Under the pieces are notes generated by a model. That model was not told the origin of the DNA and did no database searches. It saw only the letters and a program-made list of their open reading frames with translations. This document shows, one piece after another, positions 19,002 through 26,505 of a stretch of 64,000 nucleotides of DNA. Source of the DNA: Flavobacterium sp. 9R (lineage in GTDB: Bacteria > Bacteroidota > Bacteroidia > Flavobacteriales > Flavobacteriaceae). Position numbers and translations under genes: made by a program. The stretch is taken from assembly GCF_902506345.1 (NCBI RefSeq), contig NZ_LR733413.1, positions 378,531 through 442,530 of the forward strand. The letters are read 5' to 3'. Position 1 is the first letter of the stretch. Every line of letters starts with the position of its first letter.

Positions 19002-19077
19002 ATAAGCGCTGTTTTTCTTGATTTATTGTAAATTTATTGCAAGTTTAGCGTTTTCTAAACGTTAAGAAAATATGTCG

Positions 19078-19085
19078 TATCTTTG
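19078..19085 (+). promoter_or_regulatory. TAnnTTTG box for the acyltransferase gene
   Basis: TATCTTTG followed by CACTCC, 26 bases before the ATG at 19112. Confidence 0.5.
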
Positions 19086-19111
19086 CACTCCAATTTCAAA
19101 AAAGAATTATT

Positions 19112-19921
19112 ATGGGATTATTTAAAAGGAATCCTTTTGGTCATATCCTTTTTATAAAGAAATGGTTAATCCGAATTTTTGGTGTTGTTACCCATAGAAG
19201 GTATCGTGGTTTCAATGAATTACAAATAGAAGGTTCAGAAATTATTCGAAATTTACCAGATAGTAATGTGTTGTTTATTTCCAATCATCAAACCTATTTT
19301 GCCGATGTTGTAGCTATGTTCCATGTGTTTAACGCAAGTTTGAGCGGAAGAGATGACAGTATTAAGAACGTTTGTTATTTGTGGCAACCCAAAATGAATA
19401 TATACTATGTTGCCGCTAAAGAAACGATGCATGCTGGACTTTTGCCAAGAATTTTGGCCTATGTAGGTGCAATAACAGTAGAAAGAACTTGGCGTTCCAA
19501 AGGAAAAGATGTTACCGAAAAAAGAGAAGTAAATCCTAATGATACCGAAAATATCAAGATTGCTTTGGCAGATGGTTGGGTGATAACGTTTCCTCAAGGT
19601 ACTACAAAATCATTTAAACCCGTTCGTAAAGGAACAGCGCATATCATCAAAGAACACAAACCTATTGTAGTTCCGATTGTAATTGATGGCTTTAGACGTT
19701 CTTTTGATAAAAAAGGTTTGCGATTAAAAAAGAAAGGAATCTTGCAATCGTTCATCATCAAAGAACCTTTAGAGATTGACTATGAAAACGAAACAATTGA
19801 AGAGATTGTAGAAAAAGTAGAATACGCAATCGAGCAACATCCTTCCTTTTTAAAAGTTATTCCTGCCGAAGAATTAGAAGCTCAAAAAGAATTGGATAAA
19901 ATGCGAAAATGGGAATATTAA
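19112..19921 (+). CDS. Lysophospholipid acyltransferase (PlsC-like)
   Basis: 269 residues. It belongs to the glycerolipid acyltransferase superfamily, which moves acyl chains to lysophospholipids at the inner membrane. The catalytic block reads SNHQTYFAD, so His59 and Asp65 are separated by five residues, not the standard four (HX4D). The later block reads FPQGTTKS in place of FPEGT. Both changes are unusual for classical PlsC, so the acceptor may differ; the broad family call is still clear. The C-terminus has a coiled, Glu-rich segment. A perfect 17-bp palindromic terminator follows. Confidence 0.85.
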   Translation: MGLFKRNPFGHILFIKKWLIRIFGVVTHRRYRGFNELQIEGSEIIRNLPDSNVLFISNHQTYFADVVAMFHVFNASLSGRDDSIKNVCYLWQPKMNIYYVAAKETMHAGLLPRILAYVGAITVERTWRSKGKDVTEKREVNPNDTENIKIALADGWVITFPQGTTKSFKPVRKGTAHIIKEHKPIVVPIVIDGFRRSFDKKGLRLKKKGILQSFIIKEPLEIDYENETIEEIVEKVEYAIEQHPSFLKVIPAEELEAQKELDKMRKWEY

Positions 19922-19924
19922 TAT

Positions 19925-19958
19925 AAAAAAAGCGGTCAAAATTTTGACCGCTTTTTTT
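19925..19958. terminator. Bidirectional terminator, 17-bp perfect palindrome
   Basis: A7-GCGGTCAAAA directly abuts TTTTGACCGC-T7, so the effective loop falls in the A/T centre. It separates the acyltransferase from the convergent membrane-protein gene and overlaps that gene's stop codon. Confidence 0.85.
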
Positions 19959-20589
19959 ATAAATCTATTTTCTTCAATTCTTTGTAATTGTCAAGTAATC
20001 GTTTCAATAATCGACCGTATACGATGCGATAAAACAACCAGAACAATCCAAAAATGATAAGAATAAACGTCAATAAGAATAAAAAAGTGAAGGCTAACAT
20101 ACCATAATTATCTCCAATTTGATTGGCTAATTTTACCGAATCTGGATTGTACTTAAAGGAGATAAAAGTAAAAATAAAAAACAAAACAACTATTTGTCCT
20201 AGATTATAGTATACATAATAGTTAACCGTTTTTCTGGTTTTAATAATATCTCGCATCAATTGTTTTGTAGATACTGTGGTCGAGATGATTTTGTAGTTTT
20301 TATAAAACAAGTATATGAAAGTCAATAATATTAGATAATTGAAATTGTCATAAATTTTAAAATACAAAGAAAACTCTTCGTGATTCATTCTTTTAAAATC
20401 ATCATCAATATTTATTCCAAGGCCAATTACAAACCAAAACACCAATTCCAAAACACTCAATATCAAAATCCACTTCACAATCGAAGAAGATTTTTTATGA
20501 ATCATTTTGTAAATGTCCTTTTCGGTCACCTGTTCAAAAGAAGCTTCGTTCTTTTGCCAATCTTTTTTTAACAAATCCAGTTCTTTCAT
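19957..20589 (-). CDS. Membrane protein paired with ECF sigma factor (possible anti-sigma)
   Basis: 210 residues. A charged cytoplasmic N-terminus (MKELDLLKKDWQKNEASFEQ, about 1-40) is followed by about four transmembrane segments (near 40-60, 78-98, 125-150 and 165-190). The frame starts inside the stop of the sigma gene (TAATG, 1-base overlap), so the two are translationally coupled. That arrangement and the soluble N-terminus suggest an anti-sigma or sensor partner; no known anti-sigma domain is recognisable. Similar flavobacterial proteins are sometimes labelled beta-carotene monooxygenase, which nothing here supports. Confidence 0.75.
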   Translation of the reverse strand: MKELDLLKKDWQKNEASFEQVTEKDIYKMIHKKSSSIVKWILILSVLELVFWFVIGLGINIDDDFKRMNHEEFSLYFKIYDNFNYLILLTFIYLFYKNYKIISTTVSTKQLMRDIIKTRKTVNYYVYYNLGQIVVLFFIFTFISFKYNPDSVKLANQIGDNYGMLAFTFLFLLTFILIIFGLFWLFYRIVYGRLLKRLLDNYKELKKIDL

Positions 20590-21089
20590 TAGGCTAATGG
20601 ATTTAGTATTTTTTTTAATTTTCCTTTAATTCTGTTCATTTTAACTCTTGCGTTGACCTCGCTAATCCCTAATGTTTCGGATATTTCGGTGTAATCTTTG
20701 TCTTCTAGATACATAAAAATTAATGCCTTTTCAATATCGTTCAATTGGTACACGGCTTGGTACATTAATTTTAATTGTTCTTCCTCTTCATAATCATATT
20801 CGACCTCTGGAGTATAATGTTGTCTGGCTTCAAATTCAGTTGTGGCCACCGAGCGTTTGTCTTTGCGATACAAAGTTATGGCTGTATTTAGCGCGACTCG
20901 ATAGGCCCAAGTAGAGAACTTACTGTCTCCTCTAAACTTGGGAAAAGCTTTCCATAACTGAATGGTGATTTCTTGAAACAAATCCTTATGCGCGTCCTCA
21001 CCAGAAGTATACAACCTACAAATCTTGTGGATGATATTCTGGTTCGCCTGCAATTGTGATACAAAGGATTGTTCTAAATTATCGGACAT
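20589..21089 (-). CDS. ECF-type RNA polymerase sigma factor
   Basis: 166 residues with region 2 (DLFQEITIQLWKAFPKFRGD, FSTWAYRVALNTAI) and region 4 (LNDIEKALIFMYLEDKDYTE, EISETLGISEVNARVKMNRI). Region 3 is missing, as expected of ECF sigma factors. An acidic linker (VEYDYEEEEQ) separates the regions. It directs RNA polymerase to a small regulon, probably under control of the membrane partner encoded directly downstream. Repeat copy C lies about 55 bases upstream. Confidence 0.92.
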   Translation of the reverse strand: MSDNLEQSFVSQLQANQNIIHKICRLYTSGEDAHKDLFQEITIQLWKAFPKFRGDSKFSTWAYRVALNTAITLYRKDKRSVATTEFEARQHYTPEVEYDYEEEEQLKLMYQAVYQLNDIEKALIFMYLEDKDYTEISETLGISEVNARVKMNRIKGKLKKILNPLA

Positions 21090-21145
21090 ATAGACATTAG
21101 TGGTTCAAAACTGATTTTTGTTACAAATAAAACTATTTTTTTTAA

Positions 21146-21250
21146 GGAGCACAACTTTTGGGAATACCAAGACGAGTCGTCCCGCTTTCCGTTACAATCT
21201 TTGTCGGCTGAACCCCAGCCCACAAATGATTTTTACTGCAATCGGGGCTA
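21146..21250 (-). repeat. Dispersed hairpin repeat, copy C
   Basis: Read on the minus strand it starts TAGCCCCGATTGCAG. It has the hairpin TTTGT-g-GGCTG-gggtt-CAGCC-g-ACAAA, then AAGCGGGACGAC, and ends TGTGCTCC. It lies between the DUF3810 gene and the sigma gene, both on the minus strand. Confidence 0.85.
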
Positions 21251-21283
21251 TTCTACACGTTCTGTTTTCATAAGAAATAAGAC

Positions 21284-22366
21284 TTACAACGAATGTTGCT
21301 TAAAATAATTTACCATCAAATCCACATATTTACTATAGCCTTCCATTCCATCTTTTTGTTGGTTCATTTTTAGGAAGTTGTCGTAAAAAATATGAAATCC
21401 TTTGTCGATAAAAGTGTCGTATTGTTTCCAAAAGGTTTCACTTTCCTTAAAGTTGGCTAGTACTCCAGGATGAATTGTTTTTAAAAAGAGCGCCACTTTT
21501 CTTTCATCACGTGCTTGCCAATTTCGCAAACAATAGCGCAAAGCCAAACTGTATCCCGAATATTGAATGTAAGCGTCTTTATTTTTTATCGAAGCCAAAA
21601 AACCAATAAAATTGCACTCACTTTCACTGGCAAAACCTATTTGATGCGCCATTTCGTGATTGGCAGTCATTGGAAAACTATACAAAGGTCCCAAACCATT
21701 CACTTGTGCTTCATTGGTAAACGGATTCAAATAGCCACCAAATCCCATATACGTCAGCGGAATACTAAAAAGCGATTTCTTGATACTCAAATGGCTATAT
21801 CGAAACATCGAATGTTCTCGAGCCAAGTTTTGGTATCCATTCGTATTCATTTGAAACAATTGAGATTTGGAATAAGGGACAATTACTTTTCGATTTTTGT
21901 CTTTCATTAGTTTCAACTGAATCGCATTGGTTTTGGCAATTAGCTTTTGAGTAAAAAAAGCTAAATCTGCATCCGAATACTCTCTTTCAATTTTCATTTT
22001 TTCATACAACGGTTCTCGATAGTAATTGAGTCCCCAAAGCAAATGAAAAAGAAAATAAACCACCGATAAAAAACTTAAAATAGAAAGCGATATTGCTTTC
22101 CATTTTTGTCTTGGTGCTACACTTTGGATTGTTTTATTTTTTTTGAGTAGCCAAAACCAATGAATCGCCCAAATAATTAGCAAAGCATACAACACATCGC
22201 CCAACGAAAAAGGAACTTTCCCTAAACTGATTCGTAAATTATTCGAGATAAAGATATAGAGGCCATTGCTGTACCAACGTTCGATGAATTCTGGAAAAAA
22301 TCGGATGATTTTTAATACTAGAATCTGAAATACGAGGAATAGCGGTAAAAGGTATTTTCTTTTCAA
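21284..22366 (-). CDS. DUF3810 membrane protein with HEXXH motif
   Basis: About 360 residues. Three transmembrane segments lie near the N-terminus (LLPLFLVFQILVLKI; LGDVLYALLIIWAIHWFWLL; ISLSILSFLSVVYFLFHLLW). A large domain follows that contains HEMAH, a zinc-protease HEXXH signature, then ESECNF about 10 residues later, which could supply the third ligand. DUF3810 has no proven function; a membrane-tethered zinc peptidase is the natural inference. The start is uncertain: TTG at 22366 gives the expected LKRKYLLPLF beginning; GTG at 22411 would add 15 residues. No ATG fits. Confidence 0.78.
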   Translation of the reverse strand: MKRKYLLPLFLVFQILVLKIIRFFPEFIERWYSNGLYIFISNNLRISLGKVPFSLGDVLYALLIIWAIHWFWLLKKNKTIQSVAPRQKWKAISLSILSFLSVVYFLFHLLWGLNYYREPLYEKMKIEREYSDADLAFFTQKLIAKTNAIQLKLMKDKNRKVIVPYSKSQLFQMNTNGYQNLAREHSMFRYSHLSIKKSLFSIPLTYMGFGGYLNPFTNEAQVNGLGPLYSFPMTANHEMAHQIGFASESECNFIGFLASIKNKDAYIQYSGYSLALRYCLRNWQARDERKVALFLKTIHPGVLANFKESETFWKQYDTFIDKGFHIFYDNFLKMNQQKDGMEGYSKYVDLMVNYFKQHSL

Positions 22367-22423
22367 GGCTTGACTTTTGGCATAAAAATAAGGATTAAAT
22401 CCGTCGTGCACTTTCTTTTTTTG

Positions 22424-22431
22424 TAAATTTG
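22424..22431 (+). promoter_or_regulatory. TAnnTTTG box for the toxin-antitoxin pair
   Basis: TAAATTTG, 19 bases before the antitoxin ATG at 22451. Confidence 0.45.
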
Positions 22432-22450
22432 AACCTTAAAATACTTCACT

Positions 22451-22684
22451 ATGGAAACTATTGCTGATAGAATTACAATTGACGATAGAATTTGCAACGG
22501 AAAACCTACCATAAGAAACAAGAGAATTACCGTTAATACTATTCTTGGGTTTTTGAGTTCTGGAGATTCAAGAGAAGAAATTTTGTTGCAATATCCAAGC
22601 CTCGAAAACGAAGATATTGATGCCTGTCTTAAATTTGCATCCGAATTAATGAATAGAAATTTCACTATTAAAGAGGTTGCCTAA
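22451..22684 (+). CDS. DUF433 family antitoxin
   Basis: 77 residues, the full DUF433 length. Family segments are the N-terminal ITIDDRICNGKPTIRNKRIT, a predicted winged-helix portion (VNTILGFLSSGDSREEILLQ) and YPSLENEDIDACLKFA. DUF433 proteins are antitoxins of type II modules paired with DUF5615 PIN-like toxins and are expected to bind both toxin and promoter DNA. The stop codon is followed directly by the toxin ATG (TAA-ATG), a compact operon. Confidence 0.88.
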   Translation: METIADRITIDDRICNGKPTIRNKRITVNTILGFLSSGDSREEILLQYPSLENEDIDACLKFASELMNRNFTIKEVA

Positions 22685-23026
22685 ATGCCGAAATTTTTAA
22701 TAGACGTTAATTTACCATATCACCTTTCCATTTGGAATTCGGATAATTTTATTCATCAAAAGAATATTAACGATGAGTGGTTTGATGAACAAATTTGGGT
22801 ATATGCAAAGGAAAACAACCTCACTATAATTACCAAAGATGTTGATTTTTCCAATAAAATGATGTTAAACAATCCTCCTCCAAAAGTAATTCATATCCGA
22901 TTTGGAAATATGAAGATGAAAGATTTTCACGAGAACATTTGCAAAGTTTGGGATAGTGTTTTAGAAATGAACGCTACTCACAAATTAGTCAATGTTTTTA
23001 AAGATAGGATAGAGGGAATCGAATAA
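22685..23026 (+). CDS. DUF5615 PIN-like toxin
   Basis: 113 residues. The PIN-like fold begins MPKFLIDVNLP, with acidic Asp7, and continues with IITKDVDFSNKM, whose DxD pair is the typical second acidic site of this family. DUF5615 proteins are Mut7-C/PIN-like and are predicted ribonucleases; cleavage activity is not proven here. It overlaps nothing and follows the antitoxin at zero spacing. pepD starts 15 bases after its stop, so read-through into pepD is possible. Confidence 0.87.
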   Translation: MPKFLIDVNLPYHLSIWNSDNFIHQKNINDEWFDEQIWVYAKENNLTIITKDVDFSNKMMLNNPPPKVIHIRFGNMKMKDFHENICKVWDSVLEMNATHKLVNVFKDRIEGIE

Positions 23027-23041
23027 GTAACAATACAAACA

Positions 23042-24505
23042 ATGAGTCAAGAAATAAGAAATTTAGAGCCTAAAGCACTTTGGAATCAATTTGCTGATTT
23101 GAATGCCGTACCACGTCCTTCTAAAAAAGAAGAGCAAGTAATCCAATTTATGAAAGATTTTGGGAATCGTTTGGGGTTAGAAACCTTTGAAGACGACATC
23201 CGAAATGTAATCATTCGCAAACCGGCTACTCCAGGAATGGAAAACTGTAAACCTATCGTGTTGCAAGGCCATTTGGATATGGTACACCAAAAAAACAACG
23301 ATACCGTTTTTGATTTCGAAACTCAAGGAATCGATATGTATGTCGATGGTGACTGGGTTCGTGCTAAAGGAACTACTTTGGGAGCCGATAACGGTTTGGG
23401 TGTAGCGGCAATTATGGCTGTTTTAGAAAGTACTGATATTCCACATCCTGCTATTGAAGCCTTGTTTACTATTGATGAAGAAACAGGAATGACAGGTGCT
23501 TTGAACCTACAAGGCGGGATTTTACAAGGTCAAATATTATTGAATTTAGACACCGAAGAAGATGACGAAATTGACATTGGATGCGCAGGTGGTATCGATG
23601 TAACGGCAACAGCCGAATACGACGAAGAAGATACACCAGAAGGTTCTGTTGGCTATAGTATTACCGTAAAAGGCTTACAAGGCGGACATTCGGGTATGGA
23701 TATTCACAAAGGTTTGGGAAATGCCAATAAAATAATGAATCGTTTGTTGTTTGATGGGTTTGATAACTTTGGATTACAAATTGCTTCGATTGCTGGAGGA
23801 AGTTTGCGTAATGCGATTCCAAGAGAAAGTGTAGCCAAAGTGATTATTGCCGCGGTATACGATGAAGCCTTTGTTTTTGATATGCAACAAATCGTAAACG
23901 AGATTAAAGCGGAGTTCAAAACGACTGAGCCTAACTTAGAAATTGTTTTTGAAAAATTAACAGAGGTTCCTACCAAAGTAATGCCTTCTATAGCGCAGTT
24001 TTATTTTGTGCGTTCGATGTATACTGCCCATAACGGCGTGTATCGTATGAGTGCCGATTTTGACAATCTTGTAGAAACGTCTAACAATATTGCCAAAGTA
24101 ATTGTAGGCGAAGGACAGTTAACTGTACAATGTTTGACGCGTTCTTCTGTAGAGTCTTCTAAAATGGATTTGGCGAATGCTTTACGTTCTGCCTTTGAAT
24201 TAATGGGTTGCGAAGTAGAGTTTTCTGGTGCTTATCCGGGATGGACGCCTAATCCAGAATCTGAAATTTTGGATGTTTTGGTTGGTATTTATGAAAAACA
24301 AAATAATGCTAAACCTAATGTAGTGGCTTGCCACGCAGGATTAGAGTGTGGAATTTTAGGCACTAATTATCCGGAAATGGATATGATTTCTTTTGGGCCA
24401 ACGATTCACGGAGCTCATTCTCCAGACGAAAGAGCAAGTATTAGTTCTTCTCAAAAATTCTGGAAATTCTTCCTAGAAATTTTAGCAAGTATTCCTGCGA
24501 AATAA
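23042..24505 (+). CDS. pepD: Cytosolic non-specific dipeptidase (aminoacyl-histidine dipeptidase, M20C)
   Basis: 487 residues, full length for PepD. The M20 zinc-site motifs are in order: GHLDMVHQ, GADNGLGVAA, DEETGMTGA, NLDTEE, HAGLECG, and GAHSPDE near the C-terminus. A lid or dimerisation domain is inserted after about residue 200 (GLQGGHSGMDIHKG). It hydrolyses dipeptides such as Xaa-His with two metal ions in the cytoplasm. The start ATG is at 23042. A heptad repeat and an intrinsic terminator follow. Confidence 0.94.
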   Translation: MSQEIRNLEPKALWNQFADLNAVPRPSKKEEQVIQFMKDFGNRLGLETFEDDIRNVIIRKPATPGMENCKPIVLQGHLDMVHQKNNDTVFDFETQGIDMYVDGDWVRAKGTTLGADNGLGVAAIMAVLESTDIPHPAIEALFTIDEETGMTGALNLQGGILQGQILLNLDTEEDDEIDIGCAGGIDVTATAEYDEEDTPEGSVGYSITVKGLQGGHSGMDIHKGLGNANKIMNRLLFDGFDNFGLQIASIAGGSLRNAIPRESVAKVIIAAVYDEAFVFDMQQIVNEIKAEFKTTEPNLEIVFEKLTEVPTKVMPSIAQFYFVRSMYTAHNGVYRMSADFDNLVETSNNIAKVIVGEGQLTVQCLTRSSVESSKMDLANALRSAFELMGCEVEFSGAYPGWTPNPESEILDVLVGIYEKQNNAKPNVVACHAGLECGILGTNYPEMDMISFGPTIHGAHSPDERASISSSQKFWKFFLEILASIPAK

Positions 24506-24568
24506 TTAGTTTTTCAGTTGTATAGTGTTCAGTGAATTGCTGAACACTATAAACTGATAACTGAACAC
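24506..24568 (+). repeat. Heptad repeat forming a palindrome after pepD
   Basis: Directly after the stop codon, 7-base units continue in register: TTAGTTT, TTCAGTT, GTATAGT, GTTCAGT, a spacer unit GAATTGC, then TGAACAC, TATAAAC, TGATAAC, TGAACAC. The two halves form a perfect 12-bp hairpin, TATAGTGTTCAG (24521-24532) with CTGAACACTATA (24540-24551). Confidence 0.7.
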
Positions 24569-24573
24569 TAATT

Positions 24574-24684
24574 TTAGTCCCTTTTGGGACTATTTTTTTT
24601 ATCTCGTTTTTCTTCTTTCTTTTCTTTCGCTGTTTTTAGCGGTTCTTTTTTTGCTGTTTTTTTAGCATTTAGACTTTTTGCCAT
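24574..24684 (-). CDS. Lysine-rich 36-residue protein
   Basis: A short frame from ATG at 24684: it begins MAKSLNAKKTAKKEPLKTAK and ends SPKRD. Almost half the residues are Lys or Arg and the rest mostly Ala, Glu and Asn, so the product would be highly basic and probably disordered. A plausible promoter lies upstream on the minus strand: TTG (24736-24738), 19 bases, TACCTTTA (24709-24716). The stop and last five codons form the hairpin that also terminates pepD on the other strand. Coding status rests on promoter, ATG and biased composition; I recall similar Lys-rich mini-proteins in flavobacteria but cannot confirm homology. Confidence 0.55.
   Translation of the reverse strand: MAKSLNAKKTAKKEPLKTAKEKKEEKRDKKNSPKRD
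24575..24600 (+). terminator. Terminator of pepD
   Basis: TAGTCCC, loop TTTT, GGGACTA, then eight T. It overlaps the 3' end of the lysine-rich mini-gene on the opposite strand. Confidence 0.85.
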
Positions 24685-24820
24685 GATTACTTTCTTTAGT
24701 GAATCAAGTAAAGGTAGGTTAATTTGCTGCCATTACAACTTTTAAAAAAAAACTCCCAATCACAAGATGCAATTGAGAGAATGATTTTTTGATTAAATGC
24801 TGTATTAAAAGAGAGAAATT

Positions 24821-26413
24821 CTACTTCTTTTTCAAAAACAATATTAAACCTAAAATGCTAACAACTAAAATAATCAAAGCAACTAGAACGGTAGACAAGT
24901 CCCTAATACTTTTTCCTGCCCAATCCATAAACAAGAATTTATGAAAAATAGCAAACGAATAGCCTTCTATTTTGTCCGATGTTTCGACTAGAGCAGCTAA
25001 TCTTGAGGTAGCGGTTTCTATAAAATAGGTTTTTTTATTTGGAGTGTCATACGCTAATTTGACTACTGGCAAACGTTTGTTGACAAAACCATATTCTCTG
25101 CTATTGAATTCTGTAAGTTGTTTGTTTTCTAATAGTTTAGCTTCTTTTATAGCGCAGTTAGGTTCTGTTGTGCTGTTGTCCATTTCACAGCAAGCGGCTT
25201 GCTGGTTGTTGTCATCAAAATAATTAGCCAAATAAGTAGCGTAATCTATATCTAAATTTGGGCGTACTTTGTTGGTAACACTGTTGATGTACACAATTTC
25301 GCTAACGGGTTGTGCTTTTTTGTTGCCCCATTTTGGTTTTTCGGTAGCGGTTTTGTTATTGGATTGTAATTCGCAACGGTAATAAATGCTATCATTATAA
25401 CGAATCAAACTGGTGTTTTCCAATTTTTTCCAATCTAAAGCTAAGGCTGTATTAGCGGTTGGTAACTCATTGGTTTTAAAAAGGGGTTCATACACCATTT
25501 TGTCTAGCACATAAGGTTCCCATTTGGTTGTAGCGTGATAAGCCCCACTAAAAGCAAAGGTTAAGGTAAAAAACGAAAACCAAATCCCGATTTGACGGTG
25601 ATAGGCTCTAATTCCTTTTTTGGGCGCTAGACTGTCTGTTTTTTTGAATTGTTTCCAAAATAAGCCATAAATTACAATCCCGCTAATGGCTGAGAAGAAG
25701 ATAATGCCAAGGAAAATGAACATTACTACTATACGGATGCTGTTGTTGCTAATCCAATCTATGAACGCCCAATTATGAAACGTGTCAAAAAACCAAATGA
25801 AGGCTTGTCTGGATTTTGGGTTATAAGTAGCTAGTTTGCTCGAAGCGGTTTCTACATAAATCTCCATAGCATCTGGACGATTGTACGTGATTTTGTAAAC
25901 TGGTAAGTAGCGATTGATGTATTTGTACTGCGAATTGAACTCGGTTACTACTTCCGTTTTGGCGATAGTACTTTCTTGGTCTTCTAAAAAGTAAAGCGAA
26001 AGCCAGTGTGCGTAGTGTTGGTCTCCGTTTTCTAGTTTTTTTGAGGTTGCTGTATCAAAGTACAACAGTAAATCTTTTTCAGTTTTCACTTGATAATAAG
26101 TAGCCTTGTCAAAAGATACTATTCGGAAATTCTTGAAGGTGCTGATTTGGTTTTTTAGCAATACTTCTTGAAGGGAATAGTTGATTTTTGAGGAGTCGAT
26201 GGTTACTTTTTCGATTTGCTCATTGGCAATAGTCGGTTTGAAAAAATGCGCCATAAAAGGATGCATTATCCCTGACAGTGTCCAAAAAATAACGGGCACA
26301 ATCGTAATAATCCCAATGTATCTGTGCCAAGCGTATATTTTTTGCTTTACTTTTTTGATGAATTTCGAATCCTTTTTCTTGGATGTTTTCTCGTTGTTGT
26401 GGGTCGTGCTCAT
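24821..26413 (-). CDS. PepSY-domain membrane protein
   Basis: 530 residues from ATG at 26413 (MSTTHNNEKTSKKK). PepSY-associated transmembrane helices occur around 25-55 (HRYIGIITIVPVIFWTLSGI), about 235-265, 275-305 and at the C-terminus, with PepSY-like extracytoplasmic segments between. A Cys-containing stretch, AACCEMDN...NCAIKEAK, lies in the second periplasmic part. Such proteins neighbour TonB receptors and are thought to assist metal or siderophore reduction or uptake. The frame is open upstream to 26473, but those 20 codons are repeat copy D in translation, so the longer start is an artefact. Confidence 0.85.
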   Translation of the reverse strand: MSTTHNNEKTSKKKDSKFIKKVKQKIYAWHRYIGIITIVPVIFWTLSGIMHPFMAHFFKPTIANEQIEKVTIDSSKINYSLQEVLLKNQISTFKNFRIVSFDKATYYQVKTEKDLLLYFDTATSKKLENGDQHYAHWLSLYFLEDQESTIAKTEVVTEFNSQYKYINRYLPVYKITYNRPDAMEIYVETASSKLATYNPKSRQAFIWFFDTFHNWAFIDWISNNSIRIVVMFIFLGIIFFSAISGIVIYGLFWKQFKKTDSLAPKKGIRAYHRQIGIWFSFFTLTFAFSGAYHATTKWEPYVLDKMVYEPLFKTNELPTANTALALDWKKLENTSLIRYNDSIYYRCELQSNNKTATEKPKWGNKKAQPVSEIVYINSVTNKVRPNLDIDYATYLANYFDDNNQQAACCEMDNSTTEPNCAIKEAKLLENKQLTEFNSREYGFVNKRLPVVKLAYDTPNKKTYFIETATSRLAALVETSDKIEGYSFAIFHKFLFMDWAGKSIRDLSTVLVALIILVVSILGLILFLKKK

Positions 26414-26427
26414 TGTTTGTTTTTTTT

Positions 26428-26503
26428 TAGCCCCGGTAGTAGCGGCATCCTTTTGGGGCGGTGTTCGCCCCAAAAGATACAGCGGATGACGGGATTAGCT
26501 CCT
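26428..26503 (+). repeat. Dispersed hairpin repeat, copy D (shortest)
   Basis: 76 bases: TAGCCCCGGTAGTAGCGGCA, then hairpin CTTTTGGGGCG-gtgtt-CGCCCCAAAAG (26450-26476, 11 perfect pairs), then ATACAGCGGATGACGGGATT and AGCTCCT. It fills the gap between the TonB receptor stop and the PepSY start. Confidence 0.9.
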
Positions 26504-26505
26504 AA

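Noticed and set aside
19957..20589. Beta-carotene 15,15'-monooxygenase
   Set aside because: This label is often copied onto such flavobacterial membrane proteins, but there are no iron-binding histidines or oxygenase motifs; the sigma-factor pairing is better evidence.
22363..22665. Minus-strand frame antisense to the DUF433 gene
   Set aside because: It overlaps the well-supported antitoxin gene and the start of the DUF3810 gene; its protein has no recognisable features.
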